DNA of 5,932 bases from an uncultured Aliiroseovarius sp. (GCA_938023895.1 CALJDH010000337.1:1-5932), one strand, 5' to 3'. Shown: positions 1 through 5,308, counted from the first letter of the stretch. Translations and numbers: made by a program. The notes: a model not told the origin generated them from the letters alone.

Positions 1-592
1 CTGGGTCCGTTGGACCGCGTCTTGGATGATCGGTCTGAAAAGCGAAATCCGGGGCGAGGTGCCAACCGGCGAGGTTCTGATCGCGGCGAAGCACCAGTCG
101 TTCTTCGACATCCTGCTGCTGGCCTCGGTCCTGCCGCGCCTAAAGTTCATCTATAAAAGCCAGCTGAAATGGGCGCCGATCATCAACATCTACGCGATCT
201 ATACCAACTCGATCCCGGTGAACCGGGGCAAGAAGGGGGCCGCAATCAAGCAGATGGTGGCCGCGGTGAAGGATGGGCAGTCGAAGCCGGGGCAGCTTGT
301 GATCTTCTCGCAAGGGACACGCGTCGCGGCGGGGGCCAAGAAGCCCTATAAGGTTGGCACAGGGGTTCTGTATCGGGAAACCGGGCAGACCGTTATTCCA
401 GCCTCGACCAATGTGGGCGTGTTCTGGAAACGCCATGGGATCATGCGCCATCCGGGGCTTGCGGTTCTGGAATTCCACGACCCGATTGAACCGGGTCTTG
501 AGCTGAACGAATTCATGGAGCGGGTCGAGGATGTGGTCGAAAGCGGCTCGGACGCGTTGATGGAAGAGGCTGGATTTAAGCTGGAGAGATAA
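1..592 (+). CDS. plsC: 1-acyl-sn-glycerol-3-phosphate acyltransferase (PlsC family), 5' end missing
   Basis: Transfers an acyl chain to the sn-2 position of lysophosphatidic acid to make phosphatidic acid at the inner membrane, an early step of phospholipid synthesis. Numbering from the ATG at 26, the acyltransferase block I HX4D is HQSFFD (H23, D28; bases 92-109). The glycerol-phosphate binding region is around SIPVNRGKKG, block III is FSQGTR, and the block IV-like segment follows as PASTNVGVFW. The reading frame is open to the left edge: the eight codons before the ATG at 26 read WVRWTASW, which fits the tryptophan-rich membrane-proximal part of this family. The ATG at 26 is therefore an internal methionine, and the true start and N-terminal membrane segment lie outside the window. 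Block III has Gln where most PlsC proteins have Glu (usually PEGTR). The TAA stop overlaps the next gene's ATG by one base. Family assignment is firm; the exact acyl-donor preference cannot be read. Confidence 0.9.
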   Translation, partial: WVRWTASWMIGLKSEIRGEVPTGEVLIAAKHQSFFDILLLASVLPRLKFIYKSQLKWAPIINIYAIYTNSIPVNRGKKGAAIKQMVAAVKDGQSKPGQLVIFSQGTRVAAGAKKPYKVGTGVLYRETGQTVIPASTNVGVFWKRHGIMRHPGLAVLEFHDPIEPGLELNEFMERVEDVVESGSDALMEEAGFKLER

Positions 593-1197
593 TGGACTTC
601 ATCGATACGACAGAGGCGCTGGAGGCGCTATATGGAACGCCCAGCAAGGGATCGCAGGTCAAGGTCGCGCAGGAACTGACGCCGACCTATCGCCAATGGA
701 TCATGGCCTCGAAGTTTTGCATTCTGTCCACGGTTGGTCCTGACGGCACCGATGGCACCCCGCGCGGTGATGATGGCCCGGTGGTGACCGAACTGGACGC
801 CCGCACGCTGGCGATGCCGGATTGGAGCGGCAACAACCGCATCGACAGCCTGCGCAATATTGTCCAAGACCCGCGTGCGTCTCTGATGTTCATGGTGCCG
901 GGATCCGACAATGTGGTCCGCGTGAACGGAGAGGCGCGCATCACTGCAGACGACGCCTTTTGCGCCCGGTTCGAGAAATCCGGCAAACGCCCCCGCACCG
1001 TGCTGATCTTCCGCATTCACGAGATCTATGTGCAATGCGCGAAGGCCCTGATGCGCTCCAAGATGTGGGGAACCGGGGATCAGAGCGGCGCGCTGCCCAC
1101 CATCGGGGACATTCTGAAGGAAATGAGCTCGGGCGAGTTTGGCGGCGCGGAGTATGACCGCGCCTGGCCAGAGCGTGCAGAACGGACCTTGTGGTAG
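592..1197 (+). CDS. PPOX-class FMN-dependent flavoprotein (pyridoxamine 5'-phosphate oxidase-like; MSMEG_1061/DR_2398-type)
   Basis: A 201-residue split-barrel flavoprotein, probably cytosolic. The pattern is that of the uncharacterised PPOX subfamily rather than true PdxH. The N-terminal helix region is at 1-35. A strand reading FCILSTVGPDGTDGTPRGD (residues 42-60) corresponds to the usual start of the barrel and FMN site. Next comes the conserved WSGNNRIDSLRNI (78-90), then DPRASLMFMVPG (93-104) and VRVNGEARI (109-117). The C-terminal region includes IYVQCAKALMRSKMW, which resembles the subfamily's C-terminal signature. The start ATG shares its A with the upstream TAA stop (TAATG) and is preceded by GGAGAG at 583-588, so translational coupling with the acyltransferase is likely. 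The substrate is unknown; PPOX relatives reduce or oxidise varied small molecules with FMN or F420. Pyridoxal-phosphate synthesis is not implied by this sequence. Confidence 0.88.
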   Translation: MDFIDTTEALEALYGTPSKGSQVKVAQELTPTYRQWIMASKFCILSTVGPDGTDGTPRGDDGPVVTELDARTLAMPDWSGNNRIDSLRNIVQDPRASLMFMVPGSDNVVRVNGEARITADDAFCARFEKSGKRPRTVLIFRIHEIYVQCAKALMRSKMWGTGDQSGALPTIGDILKEMSSGEFGGAEYDRAWPERAERTLW

Positions 1198-1200
1198 GGT

Positions 1201-1536
1201 CTAGGCGCTGAACTGCTCGTAGGCTTCGCGCGCCTTGGCGCTGTAAGCCAGCGACGGGCCGCCGCCCATATAGGTCGCCATGGCCAGAGCCTCGTTCAAC
1301 TCATCCAGCGTGGTTCCCAGACGGACCAGCGACCGCACATGAAAGCCAATGCAGCTGTCGCAGCGGGTCGAGATGGCGATGCCAAGGGCGATAAGCTCTT
1401 TGGTCTTTTCGCTGAGCGCGCCGTCGGTTTTCGCCGCGGTGCCCATCTGACCGAAACCTTTCATCGTGGCCGGAACGTCCTTGGCCAGATGTCCAATATT
1501 ACCTTCGGTTTCAGCTAGAAATGCTTTCCAATCCAC
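1201..1536 (-). CDS. Carboxymuconolactone decarboxylase family protein, AhpD-like (CxxCxxxH)
   Basis: A 111-residue all-helical protein of the CMD/AhpD superfamily. The core is EKTKELIALGIAIS (residues 43-56), followed by C59-D-S-C62-I-G-F-H66. This CxxCxxxH arrangement is the redox-active disulfide and proton-relay signature of AhpD-like peroxidase partners, rather than of true gamma-carboxymuconolactone decarboxylase. A role in hydroperoxide or thiol redox chemistry is therefore plausible, but the physiological partner is unknown. I chose the GTG at 1536-1534 because a near-perfect AGGAGG lies seven bases upstream. The upstream in-frame ATG at 1605 would add 23 residues of low-complexity, unconserved-looking sequence. 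The gene lies 87 bases downstream of accA on the same strand, so it could be read from the accA promoter. Its stop is only three bases from the stop of the convergent flavoprotein gene. Confidence 0.87.
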   Translation of the reverse strand: MDWKAFLAETEGNIGHLAKDVPATMKGFGQMGTAAKTDGALSEKTKELIALGIAISTRCDSCIGFHVRSLVRLGTTLDELNEALAMATYMGGGPSLAYSAKAREAYEQFSA

Positions 1537-1623
1537 GGGGAACCCTCCTGTCTTGTGGTTCTCGTGAATATTGTGGACGCGGGCCGGGCTTCCAACCCGC
1601 CCCACGAAAGCGTGATCCGGGTG
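1537..1623 (-). other. accA to CMD-gene spacer
   Basis: An 87-base intergenic stretch between the accA stop and the CMD-family GTG. On the minus strand it can form an imperfect hairpin (GGC-GGG, loop TTGGAAG, CCC-G-GCC, with a bulged G) at about 1580-1600. No T-run follows, so this is not a convincing terminator. I see no clear -35/-10 pair. Read-through from accA into the CMD gene is the simplest reading. Confidence 0.35.
1544..1549 (-). promoter_or_regulatory. Ribosome binding site fixing the GTG start of the CMD-family gene
   Basis: On the minus strand this reads AGGAGG, followed by seven bases and then GTG at 1536-1534. It is the strongest Shine-Dalgarno in the window and argues for the GTG over the longer in-frame ATG at 1605. 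Confidence 0.8.
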
Positions 1624-2589
1624 TTAGGCTGCCAGACCTTTTGAACCCATTTTCAGGAACTTCTCACGGCGCTCTTTCAAGAGCGCATCGCCCTTCTGGC
1701 GCTTCAGAAGGTCTTTCAGCTCGGCCTCGATGGCTTTGCCAACGGCGGCGATGGTTTCATCGCGTCCGCGCTGTGCACCGCCCATGGGTTCCGGGATGAT
1801 GTTGTCAATGACGCCCAGCTGTTTCAGGTCCTGTGCGGTCAGACGCAGCGCTTCGGCTGCTTCGCGCATCTTCTCGGAGTCTTTCCACAGAATCGAGGCA
1901 CAGCCTTCCGGCGAGATCACCGAATAGACCGAATGCTCCAGCATCATGACCGAGTTCGCCGTAGCCAGTGCAACCGCACCGCCCGAGCCGCCTTCCCCGA
2001 TGATCACCGAGATCACGGGCGATTTCACGTTCAGGCAGCGTTCGGTTGAACGCGCGATGGCCTCGGACTGGCCGCGTTCTTCCGCGCCTTTTCCGGGATA
2101 GGCGCCGGGGGTGTCGACCAGCGCCACGATCGGCAGGCCAAATCGGTCAGCCAGATCCATCAGGCGGATGGCTTTGCGATAACCTTCGGGACGGGCCATG
2201 CCGAAATTGCGTTCGATGCGGGTCTTGGTGTCGTGGCCTTTTTCCTGACCCATGACGACCACCGGGATATCGCCGATGCGGCCCAGACCGCCCATGACCG
2301 CGTGGTCATCGGCAAAGTTTCGGTCGCCTGCCAGCGGCGTATATTCGGTGAACAGTGCGTTGATGTAATCGCGGCAATGGGGGCGATCCGGGTGACGCGC
2401 CACCTGACATTTGCGCCACGGGCTTAGGCCTTCATAGAGTTCTTTCAGAAGCTTCTCAGCCTTGGCGTCCAGCGCTTGCGCTTCGCCTTCGACATCCATC
2501 TCTTCGTTGTTGCGGGCAAGTGCGCGCAGTTCTTCTGCCTTGCCTTCGATTTCAGCCAGCGGTTTTTCAAACTCGAGATAGTTGGTCAT
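1624..2589 (-). CDS. accA: Acetyl-CoA carboxylase, carboxyltransferase subunit alpha
   Basis: AccA pairs with AccD to move the carboxyl group from carboxybiotin on AccB to acetyl-CoA, giving malonyl-CoA for fatty acid synthesis in the cytosol. The 321-residue length matches the family's usual about 320. Visible in order: an N-terminal helical region (residues 1-55, opening [17 protein letters not shown]); the [13 protein letters not shown] segment (64-76); the crotonase-fold core with [18 protein letters not shown] (127-144); [20 protein letters not shown] (155-174); the glycine-rich oxyanion region GEGGSGGA (198-205); and [16 protein letters not shown] (220-235). A helical basic C-terminal tail ends the protein. 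The start ATG is preceded by AGGCAGG on the minus strand. As in most bacteria accA stands apart from accD and accBC. Upstream and divergent is a 40-codon small gene; downstream on the same strand is the CMD-family gene. Confidence 0.98.
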   Translation of the reverse strand: MTNYLEFEKPLAEIEGKAEELRALARNNEEMDVEGEAQALDAKAEKLLKELYEGLSPWRKCQVARHPDRPHCRDYINALFTEYTPLAGDRNFADDHAVMGGLGRIGDIPVVVMGQEKGHDTKTRIERNFGMARPEGYRKAIRLMDLADRFGLPIVALVDTPGAYPGKGAEERGQSEAIARSTERCLNVKSPVISVIIGEGGSGGAVALATANSVMMLEHSVYSVISPEGCASILWKDSEKMREAAEALRLTAQDLKQLGVIDNIIPEPMGGAQRGRDETIAAVGKAIEAELKDLLKRQKGDALLKERREKFLKMGSKGLAA

Positions 2590-2770
2590 GGGCCTGCCTG
2601 ATTACACAATGTTCATGACTATATGACGCTTGGGAAGCGGCTTTGCAACGGGGCGCGAAAATCCAGATCACCCAAAATGCCATTTCCAGCGACGGGAATC
2701 CGTGGCGCGCGCGTTTGTTAACTAGATGGCCGCTTGGGCCGATTGGACCAAACCCGAAGGGAGCAGACGA
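2590..2770. promoter_or_regulatory. Divergent promoter region between accA and the small membrane-peptide gene
   Basis: A 181-base gap between two diverging starts. For accA, the minus strand carries TATAGT (2623-2618) as a possible -10 element. TTGCAA (2648-2643) is a poor -35 at a longer-than-ideal spacing of 19, so this is only a candidate. For the plus-strand small gene, an AT-richer patch GTTTGTTAACTAGAT (2713-2727) sits about 45 bases before the start and could hold its -10 element, but I cannot pick a clean -35. No operator-like long inverted repeat is evident. Confidence 0.4.
2757..2763 (+). promoter_or_regulatory. Ribosome binding site of the 40-aa membrane-peptide gene
   Basis: AAGGGAG followed by seven bases and ATG at 2771. 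Its quality is a main reason to believe the small reading frame is translated. Confidence 0.6.
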
Positions 2771-2893
2771 ATGACACGGACCATATTCTCGAAACGCCGC
2801 GCCTTCCGCGCTTTCACTGCAAGCTATCTGGTGCTGTTGATGACCCTCAGCTTTGCGGCGGTGGCGACGTCCGAGGTTCTGGTCGGGCTTTGA
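2771..2893 (+). CDS. Small single-span membrane peptide (40 aa), function unknown
   Basis: A 40-codon reading frame beginning at ATG 2771 and ending at TGA 2891-2893. I do not recognise a family with certainty. A ribosome binding site AAGGGAG (2757-2763) stands seven bases before the ATG, which is ideal. The peptide has a basic N-terminus (K8, R9, R10, R13), then a hydrophobic stretch from about residue 17 to 33 (ASYLVLLMTLSFAAVAT). It ends in a short tail, SEVLVGL. This is a membrane-inserted small protein with inside-positive topology, or less likely a signal-peptide-like leader. Codon choice (CTG, GTG, GCG, CGC) resembles the neighbouring genes. It is divergent from accA and converges on mcl1. 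The T-run of the downstream hairpin serves the opposite strand, so termination of this transcript is unclear. It is short enough to be missed by length-filtered gene callers. Confidence 0.6.
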   Translation: MTRTIFSKRRAFRAFTASYLVLLMTLSFAAVATSEVLVGL

Positions 2894-2942
2894 TACCCAG
2901 CGCATTCACCAAACGCAGTCGATTTCAGTAGATTCACCCGAC

Positions 2943-2969
2943 AAAAAAAGCCCCGCGTAAACGCGGGGC
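2943..2969 (-). terminator. Rho-independent terminator of mcl1
   Basis: GCCCCGCG (2950-2957), loop TAAA (2958-2961) and CGCGGGGC (2962-2969) form a perfect 8-bp stem. On the minus strand the stem is followed directly by seven T (complement of A 2943-2949), the classic intrinsic terminator layout. It lies 36 bases beyond the mcl1 stop. On the plus strand no T-run follows the stem, so it should be weak or inactive for the small gene arriving from the left. Confidence 0.92.
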
Positions 2970-2988
2970 CAGTCGGGGAATAATCTTC

Positions 2989-3016
2989 TAATTAGCTGGC
3001 GGTAATTAGCTGCCGG
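2989..3016. repeat. 14-bp tandem duplication spanning the mcl1 stop codon
   Basis: TAATTAGCTGGCGG (2989-3002) is followed immediately by TAATTAGCTGCCGG (3003-3016), 13 of 14 bases identical. The second unit contains the last codons and TAA stop of mcl1 (minus strand). The first unit is a copy lying just outside the gene and out of frame with it. It looks like a replication-slippage duplication. Confidence 0.85.
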
Positions 3017-3965
3017 CGATCAGTTCGGCCTGTGCCACGATCACCTCGGCCTGTTTGATCGACGCGATGTCGACCAGACGGCCTTTGTAAACGGTTGCGC
3101 CTTCGCCATTGGCTTTCGCCTGTTCCATGGCGGCAAGGATTTCGCGGGCCTCGGCGACGGCCTCTTCCGACGGGGTGAAGACCTCGTTCGCCAGTGCGAT
3201 CTGCTTGGGGTGGATGGCCCATTTGCCAACCATACCCAGCGTGGCCGAGCGTTTGGCCTGCGCGATATACCCTTCGTCATCCGAGAAGTCGCCGAACGGG
3301 CCGTCGACCGGCAGGATGCCGTGGGTGCGGCAAGCGGCGACGATGGCGGCTTGCGCCCAGTGCCACGGATCCGACCAGTGCTTCACGCCTTCGCGAAGCA
3401 TGTAATAGTTTTCCTGTGTGCCGCCGATGCCGGTGGTCTGCATGCCCATCGAGGCTGCAAAGTCAGCCGCGCCCAGCGACATGGCCTGCAGGCGGGGCGA
3501 CGAGGCAGCGATGGCTTCGACATGCGCAATGCCCGCGGCCGATTCGATGATCACTTCGAAGCTGACCGGCTTGGTGCGGCCTTTGGCTTGTTCGATGGCG
3601 GTGACCAGAGCGTCCACGGCATAGACGTCTTCGGCGCAGCCCACTTTCGGGATCATGATCTGGTCGATGCGGTCACCGGCTTGTTCCAGCAGGTCAACGA
3701 CATCGCGGTACCAGTAAGGGGTGTCGAGGCTGTTGATGCGCACCGACATGTATTTGTTGCCCCAATCAATGGTGTTCAGCGCCTCGATGATGTTGGCGCG
3801 GGCCACATCTTTATCCGAGGGCGCTACCGAGTCCTCGAGGTCGAGGTTGATCACGTCGGCGGCAGACGCGGCCATTTTCGGGAACAGCTTTGTGTTCGAG
3901 CCCGGGCCAAACAGTTGGCAGCGGTTCGGGCGGGACGGGGCGGCAGGTTGCAGTCGGAAGGACAT
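3006..3965 (-). CDS. mcl1: L-malyl-CoA/beta-methylmalyl-CoA lyase (HpcH/HpaI-CitE family)
   Basis: Reversibly cleaves (S)-malyl-CoA to acetyl-CoA plus glyoxylate, and beta-methylmalyl-CoA to propionyl-CoA plus glyoxylate. It works in the ethylmalonyl-CoA pathway of acetyl-CoA assimilation in alphaproteobacteria and needs Mg2+ or Mn2+. The product is 319 residues, a TIM barrel with a C-terminal lid. Key residues fall at the positions I recall for the Rhodobacter sphaeroides enzyme: R76 (SVRIN), metal ligands E141 (VIIESAAGI) and D168 (SLGAADFA), and lid D299 (GRLVDIASI). Other strong blocks are NLDLEDSVAP (40-49), QIMIPKVG (102-109) and GMQTTGIGGTQENYYM (174-189). It is longer than Mcl2-type malyl-CoA thioesterases and matches Mcl1. 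The ATG at 3965 is preferred over the in-frame ATG at 4007: it gives the family's usual N-terminus MSFRLQP and has GAGAGG six bases upstream. It is monocistronic, divergent from dgcN, and ended by the terminator at 2943-2969. Confidence 0.96.
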   Translation of the reverse strand: MSFRLQPAAPSRPNRCQLFGPGSNTKLFPKMAASAADVINLDLEDSVAPSDKDVARANIIEALNTIDWGNKYMSVRINSLDTPYWYRDVVDLLEQAGDRIDQIMIPKVGCAEDVYAVDALVTAIEQAKGRTKPVSFEVIIESAAGIAHVEAIAASSPRLQAMSLGAADFAASMGMQTTGIGGTQENYYMLREGVKHWSDPWHWAQAAIVAACRTHGILPVDGPFGDFSDDEGYIAQAKRSATLGMVGKWAIHPKQIALANEVFTPSEEAVAEAREILAAMEQAKANGEGATVYKGRLVDIASIKQAEVIVAQAELIAGS

Positions 3966-3971
3966 GACGGG

Positions 3972-3977
3972 CCTCTC
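3972..3977 (-). promoter_or_regulatory. Ribosome binding site deciding the mcl1 start
   Basis: GAGAGG on the minus strand, six bases before the ATG at 3965. The longer alternative start at 4007 would place this site inside the coding region and add 14 residues not expected in the family. Confidence 0.7.
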
Positions 3978-4223
3978 GGTAATGATGTTGCGATTTCTTG
4001 GGTGCAATCGTTATTAAATTGCTGCGCCGCCCGCAAGTTTATTTTGCGCACGCAGCATATCGGGTGGATTCTTGGGCAAACCGACATTGCGTCGAAGAAA
4101 ATTGCACGAAAGCGTCATTCTGACGGAGGAACTTGCGAAATCGTCGCGTTTCGAAGGGAGTTCGGAATAAAATCCGCCGAATAATCATCAAAATGACGCG
4201 AAGGATATTTCCACCACTCATCG

Positions 4224-4229
4224 AAAGGG
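4224..4229 (+). promoter_or_regulatory. Ribosome binding site deciding the dgcN start
   Basis: AAAGGG, eight bases before the ATG at 4238. The frame is open for another 105 bases upstream to a TTG at 4133, but that TTG is only two bases from the nearest purine-rich motif, and the upstream translation is a basic, unconserved-looking stretch. Confidence 0.7.
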
Positions 4230-4237
4230 CCACGGCC

Positions 4238-5239
4238 ATGATCAAGACACCGTATCTTCTGTTCCTGGGCGACGCGCCCGACCAACTGGCAGCCAAAGTG
4301 GCCATCGGGATCCGTGACTGGCGTCCGGACAACGCCGTGGGTCAGTTCCGCATGGAAGGTTGCGGTGCGGATCTGGGGCTGACCGACATGACGCTGGCCG
4401 AAGCCAAAGCCGCTGGCGCCAAGACGCTGGTTGTGGGCGTGGCCAACCGTGGCGGCGTGATTTCCAAAGAGTGGAAAAAGGTGCTGGTGACCGCGCTTGA
4501 AGAAGGGTTCGACCTGGCCTCGGGCCTGCACAACTTGCTGCGCGACGAACCCGATCTGGTTGCCGTGGCCGAAGCCACCGGACAAGAGCTGCACGACGTG
4601 CGCATCCCCGAGGTTGAGTACCCGATCGCAAACGGTAAGAAGCGCACTGGTAAACGCTGTCTGGCCGTGGGCACCGATTGCTCGGTCGGTAAGATGTACA
4701 CCGCCCTGTGCATGGACGCAGAGATGCGCAAGCGCGGCCTAAAGTCGACCTTCCGCGCCACCGGCCAGACCGGCATTCTGATCACCGGCGACGGCGTGCC
4801 ACTGGACGCCGTGATTGCGGACTTTATGGCCGGTTCGGTCGAATGGCTGACCCCAGACAATGATGAAGATCACTGGGATCACATCGAAGGTCAGGGTTCG
4901 CTGTTCCACGTGTCCTATTCGGGCGTGACCATGGCGCTGATTCACGGCGGTCAGCCGGATGCTCTGGTTCTGGCGCATGAACCCACCCGCGAGCATATGC
5001 GCGGCCTGCCCGAGTACACTCAGCCGTCGCTGGAAGCGCTGCGCGACACCGCGCTGAACTTGGCGAAGGTGGCGAACCCGAACTGTCAGGTGATCGGCAT
5101 CTCGGTCAACACGCAGCACATGTCGGATGACGATGCGAAGGCCTATCTGGCGAAGGTTGAGGCCGATATGGGGCTGCCTGCAACCGACCCGTTCCGCTAT
5201 GGTGCGGGCAAGTTGGTGGATGCGCTGGAAGCGATCTGA
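4238..5239 (+). CDS. dgcN: D-glutamate N-acetyltransferase DgcN (DUF1611, P-loop)
   Basis: Assigned to the DUF1611 family now named DgcN, which N-acetylates D-glutamate with acetyl-CoA as the first step of a D-glutamate catabolic pathway in marine proteobacteria. The product is 333 residues. The N-terminal Rossmann-like domain (about 1-125) opens MIKTPYLLFLGDAPDQLAAK and includes TLVVGVANRGGV (63-74). The C-terminal domain carries a P-loop, G145-TDCSVG-K152-M, then TFRATGQTGILITGDGVPLDAV (171-192), EGQGSLFHVSYSGVT (217-231) and LIHGGQPDALVLAHEPTRE. These are the family's signature blocks, and none resembles the GNAT fold of usual acetyltransferases. The start at 4238 is supported by AAAGGG upstream and by the expected N-terminus. 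It is followed after 82 bases by dgcA, its pathway partner. I did not see a regulator gene in the window. Family membership is firm; the substrate rests on published relatives and on the dgcA neighbour. Confidence 0.87.
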   Translation: MIKTPYLLFLGDAPDQLAAKVAIGIRDWRPDNAVGQFRMEGCGADLGLTDMTLAEAKAAGAKTLVVGVANRGGVISKEWKKVLVTALEEGFDLASGLHNLLRDEPDLVAVAEATGQELHDVRIPEVEYPIANGKKRTGKRCLAVGTDCSVGKMYTALCMDAEMRKRGLKSTFRATGQTGILITGDGVPLDAVIADFMAGSVEWLTPDNDEDHWDHIEGQGSLFHVSYSGVTMALIHGGQPDALVLAHEPTREHMRGLPEYTQPSLEALRDTALNLAKVANPNCQVIGISVNTQHMSDDDAKAYLAKVEADMGLPATDPFRYGAGKLVDALEAI

Positions 5240-5264
5240 TAGCCCGTTAAGAGCATTGGTGGCT

Positions 5265-5296
5265 GGGGGCTCTGCCCCCAAACCCCCGGGATATTT
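5265..5296 (+). repeat. GC-rich palindromic intergenic element (Rhodobacteraceae-type) between dgcN and dgcA
   Basis: GGGGGC (5265-5270), loop TCT, GCCCCC (5274-5279) form a perfect 6-bp hairpin. CCCCC (5283-5287) follows and could compete for the same G-run, and then comes GGGATATTT. I recall closely similar strings in intergenic regions of many Roseobacter-group genomes, so it is probably a dispersed repeat; that is memory, not a search. No run of T follows, so it is not a standard terminator, though it could reduce read-through or protect the dgcN transcript end. Confidence 0.6.
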
Positions 5297-5308
5297 ATGA
5301 CAAGAAAA

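Larger units (their letters stand above)
3966..4237. promoter_or_regulatory. Divergent mcl1/dgcN regulatory region with nested inverted repeats
   Basis: A 272-base gap between the two diverging genes, more AT-rich in patches than the coding sequence. Inverted repeats seen: TGCTGCG (4020-4026) with CGCAGCA (4051-4057); nested inside it, CGCAA (4032-4036) with TTGCG (4044-4048); CGAAA (4136-4140) with TTTCG (4149-4153); and CGGA (4163-4166) with TCCG (4173-4176), itself flanked by TTCGG (4161-4165) and CCGAA (4177-4181). A possible -10 for dgcN is TAAAAT (4168-4173), without a convincing -35. The minus strand has TTTAAT (4018-4013) as a weak -10 candidate for mcl1. TTCTTGGG occurs twice (3995-4002 and 4069-4076). 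The region must hold promoters for both genes; which repeats are operators is inference. Confidence 0.55.

Noticed and set aside
1537..1605. N-terminal extension of the CMD-family protein from the ATG at 1605
   Set aside because: The AGGAGG site at 1544-1549 would be internal, and the family normally begins close to the GTG-encoded residue.
2567..2905. Minus-strand reading frame of 112 codons across the accA upstream region
   Set aside because: It overlaps the accA start in another frame and has mixed composition with no motif. The plus-strand 40-codon frame has much better start signals.
3966..4140. Binding sites of a PccR/RamB-type short-chain fatty acyl-CoA regulator
   Set aside because: Several TTGC/GCAA cores occur, but I see no pair of TTTGCAAA-like boxes at fixed spacing, so I cannot claim a match.
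3210..4184. Long plus-strand reading frame opposite mcl1 (324 codons)
   Set aside because: It is a shadow of the GC-rich mcl1 gene on the other strand. The translation is rich in Arg, Gly and His with no family signature, while the minus-strand frame has complete mcl1 motifs and terminator.
4133..4237. In-frame N-terminal extension of dgcN by 35 residues
   Set aside because: It needs a TTG start with almost no spacing to a ribosome binding site. It is basic and unconserved-looking, whereas ATG 4238 has AAAGGG at eight bases and the expected family N-terminus.
5265..5296. Intrinsic terminator after dgcN
   Set aside because: The hairpin is good but is not followed by a T-run, and dgcA starts close behind with its own ribosome binding site. 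A repeat element within an operon fits better.
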